Assembly: GCA_027485165.1 (NCBI GenBank) | Contig: JAIXRN010000094.1 | Location: 1-64,000 of the forward strand | Reading direction: 5' to 3' | DNA from: Rubrivivax sp. | Lineage (GTDB): Bacteria > Pseudomonadota > Gammaproteobacteria > Burkholderiales > Burkholderiaceae_C | DNA: 64,000 bases | In this document: positions 52,398 to 61,074 of the stretch, in pieces | Position numbering within the stretch: position 1 is the first letter of the stretch | Layout: every line of letters starts with the position of its first letter | Made by a program: the position numbers and the translations under genes | The notes under the pieces: generated by a model | The model's database searches: none | The model's input: the letters and a program-made list of their open reading frames with translations, nothing else | Told to the model about the DNA's origin: nothing

Positions 52398-53540
52398 ATG
52401 CTGAAGTTCGACCTGCACAAGACCGAAGGCCATGCCCGCCGCGGCACGCTCACGCTGAACCACGGCGTGGTGGAAACACCCGTCTTCATGCCCGTGGGCA
52501 CCTACGGCACCGTGAAGGGCGTGATGCCGCAGAGCCTGCGCGAAATGGGCGCGCAGATCATCCTGGGCAACACCTTCCACCTGTGGATGCGCCCGGGGCT
52601 GGGCGTGCTGCGCAAGTTCGGCGGCCTGCACCGCTTCGAGCAGTGGCAAGCCCCCATCCTGACCGACAGCGGCGGCTTCCAGGTCTGGAGCCTGGGCGGC
52701 GCCGACGGCAAGGGCCGCAAGATCACCGAACAGGGCGTGCACTTCGCCAGCCCCGTGAATGGCGACAAGCTGTTCCTGACGCCGGAAGTCAGCATGCAGA
52801 TCCAGACGGTGCTGAATTCCGACATCGTGATGCAGTTCGACGAGTGCACGCCCTACCAGACCGGTGGCCTGCTGACGACCGAGGACCAGGCCCGCGCCTC
52901 GATGGAACTGAGCCTGCGCTGGGCGGCACGCAGCCGCGATGAATTTGCCCGCCTGGGCAACCCGAACGCGCTGTTCGGCATCGTGCAAGGCGGCATGTAC
53001 ACGGCCTTGCGCGAAGAGTCTCTGCAGCGCTTGGTCGAACTCGACCTGCCCGGCTACGCCATCGGCGGCGTGAGCGTGGGCGAACCGAAGGACGAGATGC
53101 TGGCCATCATGGCCCACACCCCGCACCGGCTGCCGGCCCACAAGCCACGCTACCTGATGGGCGTGGGCACGCCCGAAGACCTGGTCGAAGGCGTGGCCTG
53201 CGGCGTGGACATGTTCGACTGCGTGATGCCCACGCGCAATGCGCGAAACGGCCATCTGTTCACGCGCTTCGGCGACCTGAAGATCCGCAACGCCCGCCAC
53301 AAGGACGACGAAGGCCCGATCGACATGCGCTGCACCTGCCAGGCCTGCGCTGGCGGCTTTTCACGCGCCTACCTGCACCACCTGGAACGCTGCGGCGAGA
53401 TGCTGGCGCCGATGCTGGCCAGCATCCACAACCTGCACTACTACGTGAACCTGATGCGCGAAGTGCGCGAAGCCCTTGATGAAGGCCGCTTCAACGCCTT
53501 CCGCCAGCAGTTCAAGGCCGACCGCGCGCGCGGGGTCTAG
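52398..53540 (+). CDS. tgt: tRNA-guanine transglycosylase
   Basis: 380 residues; exchanges guanine-34 for preQ1 in tRNAs with GUN anticodons. Catalytic Asp in LTDSGGFQVWS, GIVQGGMY, DCVMPTRNARNG, and zinc ligands CTCQAC with a later Cys/His (HHLERCGEM). Eleven bases past the sugar dehydrogenase. Completes queA and tgt as one transcription unit. Confidence 0.96.
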   Translation: MLKFDLHKTEGHARRGTLTLNHGVVETPVFMPVGTYGTVKGVMPQSLREMGAQIILGNTFHLWMRPGLGVLRKFGGLHRFEQWQAPILTDSGGFQVWSLGGADGKGRKITEQGVHFASPVNGDKLFLTPEVSMQIQTVLNSDIVMQFDECTPYQTGGLLTTEDQARASMELSLRWAARSRDEFARLGNPNALFGIVQGGMYTALREESLQRLVELDLPGYAIGGVSVGEPKDEMLAIMAHTPHRLPAHKPRYLMGVGTPEDLVEGVACGVDMFDCVMPTRNARNGHLFTRFGDLKIRNARHKDDEGPIDMRCTCQACAGGFSRAYLHHLERCGEMLAPMLASIHNLHYYVNLMREVREALDEGRFNAFRQQFKADRARGV

Positions 53541-53547
53541 ACGGCCC

Positions 53548-54249
53548 CTAGAACGCGAAGCGCAGGCCGGCGTTCCGCACGCGTGCCTTCGCCGGCGCCT
53601 GCTGGCGCGCATGGGCCAGGTCGAGGAACAGCCTGTCTGCCAGTACGGTGGTGCGAATGCCCAGGTTCATCCAGCGCTCGCCGCGGTCGTCGCCGTAGAC
53701 CTCTGCCAGTGGCGCCCAGCCCAGCCCGGCCACGGTGGCCGGCCGGTGTTCCAGCGCCAGGCCCCAGAGGGTGGCCTTCGGCCCGTCGCCCGCAGGCCGC
53801 GCATGGCCCAGGTTCACGTGGACAAAGCCGTAGCGCAACGGCAGCGTGCCGATCAGCCGCAGGTCGCTGCCTTCGCGTTCCCAGTCTTGGCCGGCGCCAC
53901 GCGCCCAGCCCATGGCGCCCGACACCGCCAGCGCAGCCGCGTCTTCGCCGGGGTCCTGCCAGAGCCCGGCCTTGGCCGTCAGCGCCAGGCTGCGCGCTCG
54001 GCCTTGCGGGCCGCTGGCCTGGCCGTAGGCCACACCGGTCTGCGCGCCGAAGGCCCAGCCGCAGGCCAGCGCGGCGCCGGTGGCGGTTTCACGGCTGTCG
54101 CCGCTGCGCAGGCGCACACGGCTGGCTTCGACTTCGCAGTCGCCAGCGGCGATGACGCCAGCATCGTCCGTGGCCAGTGGCCGGGCAGCCCAGCTGGGCA
54201 GGCAGGCGGCCAGCAGCAGGGCCAGCGCCAACGGGCGGGTTCGGGGCAT
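53548..54249 (-). CDS. Exported beta-barrel-like protein of unknown function
   Basis: 233 residues: Sec signal ending at SWAA, then RPLATDDAGVIAAGDCEVE, a motif common at the start of outer-membrane transporter-like proteins, followed by alternating hydrophobic/polar strands and a terminal aromatic (LRFAF), the usual end of outer-membrane beta-barrels. Two cysteines. Function unknown. Convergent with tgt with a seven-base gap. Confidence 0.75.
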   Translation of the reverse strand: MPRTRPLALALLLAACLPSWAARPLATDDAGVIAAGDCEVEASRVRLRSGDSRETATGAALACGWAFGAQTGVAYGQASGPQGRARSLALTAKAGLWQDPGEDAAALAVSGAMGWARGAGQDWEREGSDLRLIGTLPLRYGFVHVNLGHARPAGDGPKATLWGLALEHRPATVAGLGWAPLAEVYGDDRGERWMNLGIRTTVLADRLFLDLAHARQQAPAKARVRNAGLRFAF

Positions 54250-54331
54250 GGAAAAGTCCTGGAAGTTGCAGGGATTCTCCCCGGACTATCGGCCACCCCC
54301 ATCGCGGGCTTGAACCCGCCCCGCCAGCCCT

Positions 54332-54892
54332 TCAGCTGCCGGCGTATTCCAGCGAAGAGTGGTGCACCACGATGCGCAGCTTGCTGGCGTCGTCCTTCAC
54401 GAACTTCCAGGTCTTGTCGACGGTAGTGACCTTGCCGTCCGGCCCGGTGATGCGCACCTTGCCCATCGTCGTGGCGCTGTCGCCGGCAATGAAGACGGCG
54501 GCGTTGTCCACTTCGCACTTCTGCCAACCCTTCAGCGCAAAGCCCGTGTCCTTCGGGAATGCCGGGTTGCCGCCCACGAAGTAGGCCAGCGCGCCTTCGC
54601 GGCTGGTGCGGAAGGTCTGCGGGTTCGTGGTCAGCGTGGGCTTGAACAGCACCGCGCCCATCGGGTAGCCGTAGGCGCTGTCCAGCACCTTTTCGGCCAG
54701 GGCCTTGGCGGCGGGCTGGCCGCTGCGCTGGTGGGTCTGGGCGATGTCCACCAGCGCCTTGCACCAGGCCTGCTGCATGGCCAGCACTTCGGTTTCCGTC
54801 ACGGCCTGGTTGACGACCAGGCCCTTGGCGGCGGCGGGCAGGGTGAAGGCAAAGGCGGCGGCGATGGCGGCCAGCAGGGGGGTTGGCTTCAT
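54332..54892 (-). CDS. Exported SnoaL/cystatin-like protein of unknown function
   Basis: 186 residues: Sec signal ending TLPAAAKG, then a compact domain (MQQAWCKALVDIAQ, LDSAYGYPMGAVLFKPTL, ALAYFVGGNPAFPKDTGFAL, TTVDKTWKFVKDD, LRIVVHHSSLEY). This set is well conserved in exported proteins of the NTF2/SnoaL type that have been mis-labelled as phosphoribosyl-AMP cyclohydrolases. AAGGAG precedes ATG 54892. The 11-bp phased TGANC array lies 59-118 bases upstream, so a response regulator probably controls it. Confidence 0.8.
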   Translation of the reverse strand: MKPTPLLAAIAAAFAFTLPAAAKGLVVNQAVTETEVLAMQQAWCKALVDIAQTHQRSGQPAAKALAEKVLDSAYGYPMGAVLFKPTLTTNPQTFRTSREGALAYFVGGNPAFPKDTGFALKGWQKCEVDNAAVFIAGDSATTMGKVRITGPDGKVTTVDKTWKFVKDDASKLRIVVHHSSLEYAGS

Positions 54893-54950
54893 GGGGGGCT
54901 CCTTCTTGGGTGGACGTGTTGGTTCGCCCCTGCATTGCAGCCGCAAGCCT

Positions 54951-55010
54951 TGAACCGGCCCTGAACCGCGGATGAGCAGCCGCTGATCAGCAGATGAACA
55001 GAAGATGAAC
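54951..55010. promoter_or_regulatory. Operator array: six TGANC elements at exact 11-bp period
   Basis: TGAAC at 54951, TGAAC 54962, TGAGC 54973, TGATC 54984, TGAAC 54995 and TGAAC 55006. Every step is 11 bases, one DNA turn, so all elements face the same side of the helix. Tandem 11-bp direct repeats are the known binding mode of OmpR/PhoB-type regulators. The array sits in the 156-base divergent region ahead of the histidine kinase/response regulator operon and the exported protein gene. Confidence 0.75.
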
Positions 55011-55048
55011 GCCCTGCCCGCCCCGGTGCAGCCCCGCACAATTCGCGC

Positions 55049-56701
55049 ATGTTCCGTCGTCGCCTTCTGCTGGCCCTGTCGCTGCTGGCCACGGCCGTGG
55101 TGCTGCAGGGGCTGGCGGCCACCACCGCGGTGGGCGTGGCCGAAGCCCAGGTGCAGCGCGGCCGCGTGGCCAGCGACATCCAGCGCGGCTTCGTCGAGCT
55201 TTCGGCCACCAAGCAGCGCCTGCGCACCTGGGTGGCCCAGCACCAGCAGGGCGCTGGCGCCAGCCCGGCCCTGCGCGAACAGCTGCAGGCCGACATGCGC
55301 CTGCAGGTGCAGCGGCTGCAGGCCCTGTCGGCCGACCTGCTGCGGCTGGACGACAGCGCCGCTTCGCGCCAGGAACACCTGCAGCGCCAAGACGCCCTGG
55401 CCGTGCTGGCCGACAGCCTGGGCGACCTGGAACAGGCCGTCGATGGCGCCGCCCCGCTGCAGCCCGGTGCCGATGCCGGCCAGGCCTGGCAGGCGCTGTC
55501 GGCCGTGTTCGACCGCGCGCAGGGCCGCGACCTGCGCCAGCTGCTCGCCGACAGCAGCCAACGCGAAGCCGCCGCCGTTGCGCGAGAACGGGCGGCTGCC
55601 GACCGTGCACTCGGCCGCATGCGCGCGCTGTGGATGGGCACGGCCGCCACGCTGGCGCTGGCGGCGCTGGCCGCAGCGGTGTACTTCACCCGTGCACTGC
55701 GCCGGCCGCTGGACGAGCTGGGCCAGGGCGCGCTGGCACTGCAGCAGGGCCAGCTGCAGCATCGCATCCCCGAGCAGGGCGCAGATGAATTCACCCCCGT
55801 GGCGCGCAGCATGAACGCCATGGCTGCCGAACTGGAACAGCACCGCCAGCGCGAAGCGCGCGACCGCCAGCGCCTGGAAGCCCAGGTCGAAAGCCGCACC
55901 GCCGAGCTCACCGAAGCCCTGCAGGCCCTGCAGCATGCCGAGGCGCGCCGCCGCCAGCTGTTTGCCGACATCAGCCACGAACTGCGCACCCCCACCACGG
56001 CGATCCGCGGCGAAGCCGAAGTCACCCTGCGCGGCGCCGACCGCCCGGCCGATGAGTACCGCGCCGCGCTCACGCGCATCGTCGAGACCTCGCGCCAGCT
56101 GGGCGGCGTGATCGACGACCTGCTGGCCATGGCGCGCAGCGACATCGACGCGCTGTCCCTGGTGCGCCGCCCGCTCGACCTGGCCCAACCCTATGCCGAG
56201 GCCGTGGCCCAGGCCCAGGCGCTGGCGATGGAGCGCGGCGTGGCCCTGCAAGCCGAAGACGCGGCCCTTGGCCGCAGCCTGGTGCTGGGCGACGCCCAAC
56301 GCCTGCGCCAGCTGCTGCTGGCACTGCTGGACAACGCCATCCGCTACAGCCGGCCCGGCGGCAGCGTCAGGGTGCAGCTGCGGCCCGAGGGCAGCGGCTG
56401 GTGCGTGAACGTGCAGGACCAGGGCATCGGCATCCCGCCGCATGAACTGCCGCAGGTCTTCGACCGCCACTTCCGCGGCAGCGCCGCGCGCCGCCACCGG
56501 CCCGACGGCAGTGGCCTGGGCCTGCCCATCGCCCGTGCGCTGGCCCAGGCCCACGGCGGCCGTCTGCAGCTGGCCAGCCCGCCGGGCCAGGGCACGCTGG
56601 CCCGCCTGATGCTGCCGGCAGCGCCGGCCGGGGCGGTGCTGGACGACATCGACCACCGGGACGACTTCGACGACCTGGGCGACATCGCAGCAGCGGCATG
56701 A
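55049..56701 (+). CDS. Membrane sensor histidine kinase
   Basis: 550 residues: TM1 about 5-25, a helical periplasmic sensor of about 165 residues rich in Gln/Leu/Ala, TM2 about 192-212, HAMP to about 270, a coiled linker, dimerisation box DISHELRTPTTAIRGEAEV, N box LLDNAIRYS, and G boxes DQGIGIPPHEL and GSGLGLPIA. An acidic tail (DDIDHRDDFDDLGD) follows. The stop overlaps the response regulator start (ATGA). The ligand is unknown. Confidence 0.93.
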   Translation: MFRRRLLLALSLLATAVVLQGLAATTAVGVAEAQVQRGRVASDIQRGFVELSATKQRLRTWVAQHQQGAGASPALREQLQADMRLQVQRLQALSADLLRLDDSAASRQEHLQRQDALAVLADSLGDLEQAVDGAAPLQPGADAGQAWQALSAVFDRAQGRDLRQLLADSSQREAAAVARERAAADRALGRMRALWMGTAATLALAALAAAVYFTRALRRPLDELGQGALALQQGQLQHRIPEQGADEFTPVARSMNAMAAELEQHRQREARDRQRLEAQVESRTAELTEALQALQHAEARRRQLFADISHELRTPTTAIRGEAEVTLRGADRPADEYRAALTRIVETSRQLGGVIDDLLAMARSDIDALSLVRRPLDLAQPYAEAVAQAQALAMERGVALQAEDAALGRSLVLGDAQRLRQLLLALLDNAIRYSRPGGSVRVQLRPEGSGWCVNVQDQGIGIPPHELPQVFDRHFRGSAARRHRPDGSGLGLPIARALAQAHGGRLQLASPPGQGTLARLMLPAAPAGAVLDDIDHRDDFDDLGDIAAAA

Positions 56702-57411
56702 ACATCCTCATCGTCGAAGACGACGCGCGCATCGCCGGCTTTCTGCTGCGCGGCCTGCGCGCCGAAGGCCACCGCGTGCAGCACGCGGCCGACGGCCCCA
56801 GCGGCCTGGCCCTGGCGCAGGACGCCGCGCGCGCCGCGGCCGAAGGTGACGAGCCCACGCTCATCGTGCTGGACGTGATGCTGCCCGGCCTGGACGGGCT
56901 GGAGATCTGCCAGACCCTGCGCGCGGCGCGCGTGCCGCTGCCCATCCTGATGCTCACCGCCCAGGCCGCGCTGGAGGACCGCGTCGCCGGCCTGCGCCTG
57001 GGCGCCGACGACTACCTGTGCAAGCCCTTCGAATTCGAAGAACTGCTGGCGCGCCTGGAAGCCCTGGCCCGCCGCGGCCGCGCGCCACAGGCCCGCAGCC
57101 CGCGCCTGGTGGTGGGCGACCTGGTGCTAGACCGTGAACGCATGGCCGCCCGCCGCGGCACGCAGCCCCTGGCCCTGACGGCCAAGGAACTGGCGCTGCT
57201 GGAACTGCTGATGTCTGCGCCCGGCCGGCTGTTCAGCCGTGAACGCATCCTGGCCAATGTGTGGGGCGCCAGCGTCGACCCGCTGACCAACATCGTCGAC
57301 GTCTACATCCGCCGCCTGCGCGCCAAGATCAACGTGGACGGCGCGCCGCCGCTCATCCACACCGCGCGCGGGTTGGGCTACCGGCTGGAAGCGCCGGCGG
57401 GCAGCGGCTGA
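56698..57411 (+). CDS. OmpR-family response regulator
   Basis: 237 residues: receiver domain (1-125) with phospho-acceptor Asp in LIVLDVMLPGLDG and Lys in DYLCKPFEFEELL, and an OmpR/PhoB winged helix (about 135-232) ending TARGLGYRLEAP. Its target is likely the 11-bp TGANC array upstream of its kinase. The closest subfamilies are QseB/PmrA/TctD-like; I cannot assign a specific name. Confidence 0.94.
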   Translation: MNILIVEDDARIAGFLLRGLRAEGHRVQHAADGPSGLALAQDAARAAAEGDEPTLIVLDVMLPGLDGLEICQTLRAARVPLPILMLTAQAALEDRVAGLRLGADDYLCKPFEFEELLARLEALARRGRAPQARSPRLVVGDLVLDRERMAARRGTQPLALTAKELALLELLMSAPGRLFSRERILANVWGASVDPLTNIVDVYIRRLRAKINVDGAPPLIHTARGLGYRLEAPAGSG

Positions 57412-57439
57412 CGGCCGGGGCGCATCACCAGAACGGCGA

Positions 57440-58123
57440 TCACCAGAACTGCCAATTGCCCGTCATCACCACCCAGATGCCCAGCACACCGTTGGTGACG
57501 GCATGCGCGATCACCGCCCCCCACAGCTTGCCGGTGCGGATGTAGACCCAGGCATAGGCCAGCCCGGCCACGATGGCTGCCAGCCACAGCGTGTGCGCCA
57601 GCACGAAGACGAAGGTGCTGAGCAGCACCGCCTTCAGGCCCACCTGCAGGGGCTGCACGCCTTCGAAGGCCGGGGCCTGCAGCCAGCGCATCAGGAAGCT
57701 GCGCCAGAACAGCTCTTCCATCACCGGCACCAGCAGCGCCGCGCCCACCCAGCGGGTGATGATGAGCGGCCAGTGCAGATCACCGATGGTGTTCAGCGGC
57801 ACATAGGCCTCTGCGCTGCCGGGCGGCGACAACGTCATCCAGGGCGCGTCCAGGTTCACCCAGAGCACAAACACCGCCACGCCTACGGCCACGGCGAGCG
57901 CGGTTTCGCGCAGGTTCGGCAAGTTCTGGCGTGCCAGTTCGCCGTATTCGCGCCACCACAGCGCCAGCAGCGCGGCCGTGGCCAGCACCTGGCCGGCGTA
58001 GAGCCAGCGCACGTCGAAACCCCAGGACCCGTCGCTGGGTGCAGCACCGCGCAGCGCCAGGAAAGCCATGAACACCGCGAACGGCGCCACGCGCACCACC
58101 GCCGCCCGTCGAAAACCGAACAT
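57440..58123 (-). CDS. CPBP-family intramembrane metalloprotease (PEP-CTERM CAAX type)
   Basis: 227 residues, six to seven membrane helices. CPBP motifs: EELFWRS (EExxxR), a His in VFVLAHTLW and HAVTN (HxxxN). Size and the VMEELFWRSFLMRWL region match the CAAX-protease-related proteins linked with PEP-CTERM/exosortase systems, which fits the three PEP-CTERM proteins in the window; no exosortase is present here. ATG 58123 overlaps the rlmJ stop (TGATG). Confidence 0.85.
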   Translation of the reverse strand: MFGFRRAAVVRVAPFAVFMAFLALRGAAPSDGSWGFDVRWLYAGQVLATAALLALWWREYGELARQNLPNLRETALAVAVGVAVFVLWVNLDAPWMTLSPPGSAEAYVPLNTIGDLHWPLIITRWVGAALLVPVMEELFWRSFLMRWLQAPAFEGVQPLQVGLKAVLLSTFVFVLAHTLWLAAIVAGLAYAWVYIRTGKLWGAVIAHAVTNGVLGIWVVMTGNWQFW

Positions 58124-58998
58124 CAAGCTGCCTCCACCATGCCATTGGCGCCGGGGTATTGGGCCAGGGTCTGCGCCAGCCAGGCCACCGCAGGCCGCAG
58201 ATCGGCCACCAGGGTGTGCGGCGGGTTGGCGATGAAGATGCTGCTGCCCAGCAGGCCGAAGCCCCGTTCGTCGGCCTGCGCCACCGTCAGCCGCGCATGC
58301 AGCCAGCCCTTCTTGCCCAGCTTCTCGGCGCTGGCCTTCAGCCGCTGCGGCAACTGCGCCGCTTCCAGCAGCTGCAGCTGCGGCAGCCAGACCATCACCA
58401 CGCCGTCGGCAAAGCGTTCCAGCGCTTCGCGCAGTGCTGCCAGCGTGCGGGCGTAGTCGGTCTTGATCTCGTAGCTGGGGTCGATCAGCACCACGCCGCG
58501 CCGCGTGGTGGGCGGCAGGTGGCCCTTCAGCGCGTTGAAGCCGTCCGTCATCGCCACTTCAACGCCCGGCTGTTCGCCCAGGTAGCTGGCCAGGATCTTA
58601 TGGTCGGTGGGGTGCAGTTCGTGCAGGCGCAGCTGGTCTTGGGGGCGCATCAACATGTGCGTGATGGCCGGCGAGCCGGGATACTGCTTCAGCGCCGCCA
58701 TCGTCGGTTCAGCGGTCTGTGGCTTCACGCCATTGAACTGCCGCACCAAGCCCATCAGGTCGGCCACCGGCGCGGGCAGGTCGTTGCGCGACCACAGCGC
58801 GCCGATGCCCTGCTCAAACTCAGCGCGCTTGGCGGCGTAGTCGCCCTGCAGCGAATAGCCGCCAGCGCCGGCGTGGGTGTCGACCAGCCGCCAGCCTTTT
58901 TCCTTCAGGTTCATGTAGCGCAGCACAGCGACGAGCGCGGTGTGCTTCAGCACGTCGGCATGGTTGCCGGCGTGAAAGGCGTGGCGATAAGCAAGCAT
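58123..58998 (-). CDS. rlmJ: 23S rRNA (adenine2030-N6)-methyltransferase RlmJ
   Basis: 291 residues beginning MLAYRHAFHAGNHADVLKH, the highly conserved RlmJ N-terminus. The SAM-dependent catalytic motif is LIDPSYE and the substrate region includes LVDTHAGAGGYSL. Methylates A2030 of 23S rRNA. Coupled to the CPBP protease gene. Confidence 0.95.
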   Translation of the reverse strand: MLAYRHAFHAGNHADVLKHTALVAVLRYMNLKEKGWRLVDTHAGAGGYSLQGDYAAKRAEFEQGIGALWSRNDLPAPVADLMGLVRQFNGVKPQTAEPTMAALKQYPGSPAITHMLMRPQDQLRLHELHPTDHKILASYLGEQPGVEVAMTDGFNALKGHLPPTTRRGVVLIDPSYEIKTDYARTLAALREALERFADGVVMVWLPQLQLLEAAQLPQRLKASAEKLGKKGWLHARLTVAQADERGFGLLGSSIFIANPPHTLVADLRPAVAWLAQTLAQYPGANGMVEAA

Positions 58999-59028
58999 GG
59001 GGCGATGGTGCCACGGCAGGCGCGGCCC

Positions 59029-59616
59029 TCAAGCGCTGGCCCTGGCCTTGAAAAGGTCGCGCAGGTTAACTTCGCGCGGGCCGGGCTGCAGCTGCACGGC
59101 GTCCCCGGCCGCCACCACGCCGGGCAGGATCACGCCCAGGTAGGCGCCGCAATAGCCCGACTGCACCATCATCTTCGCGGCGTGCTTGAAGCCCATCACG
59201 GCATTGAACTTGAAGCAGGGAAACCGCGGCTCGCTCACGGCCAGCACGCAGCCCGGGGCGTCGGCCGTGCCGCCAATGAACAACTGGTCGCCCACCCACA
59301 GCCGGTCCTCGGTGATGCCGGCCAGGGTCAGGTTTTCGCCCATCAGGCCGGGCGGGATGTCCTCGTCCCACAGCGCCGCCTGGGCCTGCGCGCGCACTGT
59401 GCGCCAGAAGGCGAAGTGTTCGCTGGGGTAGGCGTAGACGGCCTTGCTCAAGCCACCATGCACCGACAGGTCGGCCTGTTCGTCGCCTTCCAGGCCCATG
59501 CGGCCCACAGCCACCGCGCCAGCCACTGGCTGCTTGCCGATGGCGCTGCGCACGCGGCGACCGTTGATGTGCAGTTCGCGCGCCTGGGCGCGGTTGACCG
59601 AGAGGATCTGGATCAT
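59029..59616 (-). CDS. MOSC-domain protein (YiiM-like)
   Basis: 195 residues with a MOSC domain: GDEQADLSVHGGLSKAVYAYP, GENLTLAGI and the Cys-bearing PRFPCFKFN. MOSC proteins are molybdenum-cofactor sulfur or hydroxylamine-related; YiiM-type proteins help detoxify N-hydroxylated bases. ATG 59616 is preferred because the domain begins there at MIQILSVNRAQ. Confidence 0.88.
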   Translation of the reverse strand: MIQILSVNRAQARELHINGRRVRSAIGKQPVAGAVAVGRMGLEGDEQADLSVHGGLSKAVYAYPSEHFAFWRTVRAQAQAALWDEDIPPGLMGENLTLAGITEDRLWVGDQLFIGGTADAPGCVLAVSEPRFPCFKFNAVMGFKHAAKMMVQSGYCGAYLGVILPGVVAAGDAVQLQPGPREVNLRDLFKARASA

Positions 59617-59654
59617 TGCAACACCTTCCTGTTCAACGCCCGTGGCCGGCCTGA

Positions 59655-61055
59655 TCACTTGCCGATGCAGAACCGGCTGAAGATTTCCCCCAGCAGGTCT
59701 TCATTCGAAAACGCCCCGGTGATCTCGCCCAGGGCACGGTGCGCCAGGCGCAATTCCTCGGCTAGCAGGTCCAGCGCGGCGTCGCGCTGTTGGGCATGGG
59801 CTTGCGCGGCCTGCACATGCGCCAGCGTGCGCTGCAGCGCCTGCACATGGCGCGCACGGGCGGTGAACAGGCCTTCTGGTGCGGCCTGCCAGCCGGCCTG
59901 CTGCAGCAGGGTTTGGCGCAGGGCTTCCAGGCCGGCGCCGGTGCGGGCCGACAGCGTCAGGGTGCCCGCAGGCAGGGCGCTGGCGCCGGCGCCAGCCACT
60001 TCGCCAGCGTGGGCGCCAGGCGCGATGTCGGCCTTGTTGTAGACCTGCAGCACAGCCACGCCAGCGGGCAGGCGGGCGGCGATGGCAGCGTCGGCGGCTT
60101 CATAGGCCGCTTCACCACGCCGCGACAGGTCGTGCAGGAACACCACCGCGTCCGCAGCGTCGATCGACTGCCAGCTGCGCTGGATACCGATGCGTTCCAC
60201 CTCGTCGGCGGCCGCCAGGTCGTCACGCAACCCGGCGGTGTCGACGATGTGAAGGGGCACGCCTTCGATCTGCAAGGTTTCGGTCACGCGGTCGCGCGTG
60301 GTGCCGGCAATGGGCGTGACGATGGCCAGCTCGGCGCCGGCCAGCGCGTTCAGCAGCGAACTCTTGCCCACATTGGGCTGCCCGGCCAGCACCACGCGCA
60401 GGCCCTCGCGCAGCAGCGCGCCCTGGCGCGTGCGGGTCAGGGCTTCGCGCACGCTGGCTTCGATGCTGTCCAGCTGTTCGCGGGCGCAGGCTTTTTCCAG
60501 GAAGTCGATTTCCTCTTCCGGAAAGTCCAGCGTCGCTTCCACCAGCATGCGCAGGCGCACCACGCGCTCGGCCAGCGCGTCGATGTGCTGCGAGAACGCG
60601 CCCGACAGCGAACGCGCGGCCGACCGCGCGGCGGCTTCGGTGCTGGCGTCGATCAGGTCGGCCACGGCTTCGGCCTGGGCCAGGTCGAGCTTGTCGTTCA
60701 GGAAGGCGCGCTCGGTGAATTCACCGGGCTCGGCCAGCCGCAGCCCGGGCTGGGCCTGCAGGCAGCGCGCCAGCAGCAGCTGCAGCAGCACCGGCCCGCC
60801 ATGGGCCTGCAGTTCCAGCACGTCTTCACCAGTGTAGGAATGCGGCGCCGGAAAGTGGATGGCAAGCCCGCGATCCAGCATCTGCCCTTCGCTGCCGATG
60901 AAAGGCAGCAGGGTGGCCACGCGGGGCACCAGCGTGCGCCCGCACACGGCCCGGACCAGCGGCCCCAGGTCGGCGCCCGAGGCCCGCACGATGCCCACCG
61001 CACCGCGCCCGGGGGCGCTGGCAATGGCCACGATGGGGTCGCGCCGGCCGATCAT
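59655..61055 (-). CDS. mnmE: tRNA modification GTPase MnmE
   Basis: 466 residues; with MnmG makes cmnm5U34 in tRNA. N-terminal folate-binding domain (DPIVAIASAPGRGAVGIVR), G domain with GQPNVGKSSLLNALAG, DTAGLRD and NKAD, and the C-terminal catalytic FCIGK. Part of the rpmH-rnpA-yidD-yidC-mnmE series. Confidence 0.97.
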   Translation of the reverse strand: MIGRRDPIVAIASAPGRGAVGIVRASGADLGPLVRAVCGRTLVPRVATLLPFIGSEGQMLDRGLAIHFPAPHSYTGEDVLELQAHGGPVLLQLLLARCLQAQPGLRLAEPGEFTERAFLNDKLDLAQAEAVADLIDASTEAAARSAARSLSGAFSQHIDALAERVVRLRMLVEATLDFPEEEIDFLEKACAREQLDSIEASVREALTRTRQGALLREGLRVVLAGQPNVGKSSLLNALAGAELAIVTPIAGTTRDRVTETLQIEGVPLHIVDTAGLRDDLAAADEVERIGIQRSWQSIDAADAVVFLHDLSRRGEAAYEAADAAIAARLPAGVAVLQVYNKADIAPGAHAGEVAGAGASALPAGTLTLSARTGAGLEALRQTLLQQAGWQAAPEGLFTARARHVQALQRTLAHVQAAQAHAQQRDAALDLLAEELRLAHRALGEITGAFSNEDLLGEIFSRFCIGK

Positions 61056-61074
61056 CCCGGGCCGCCGCCAGCCG

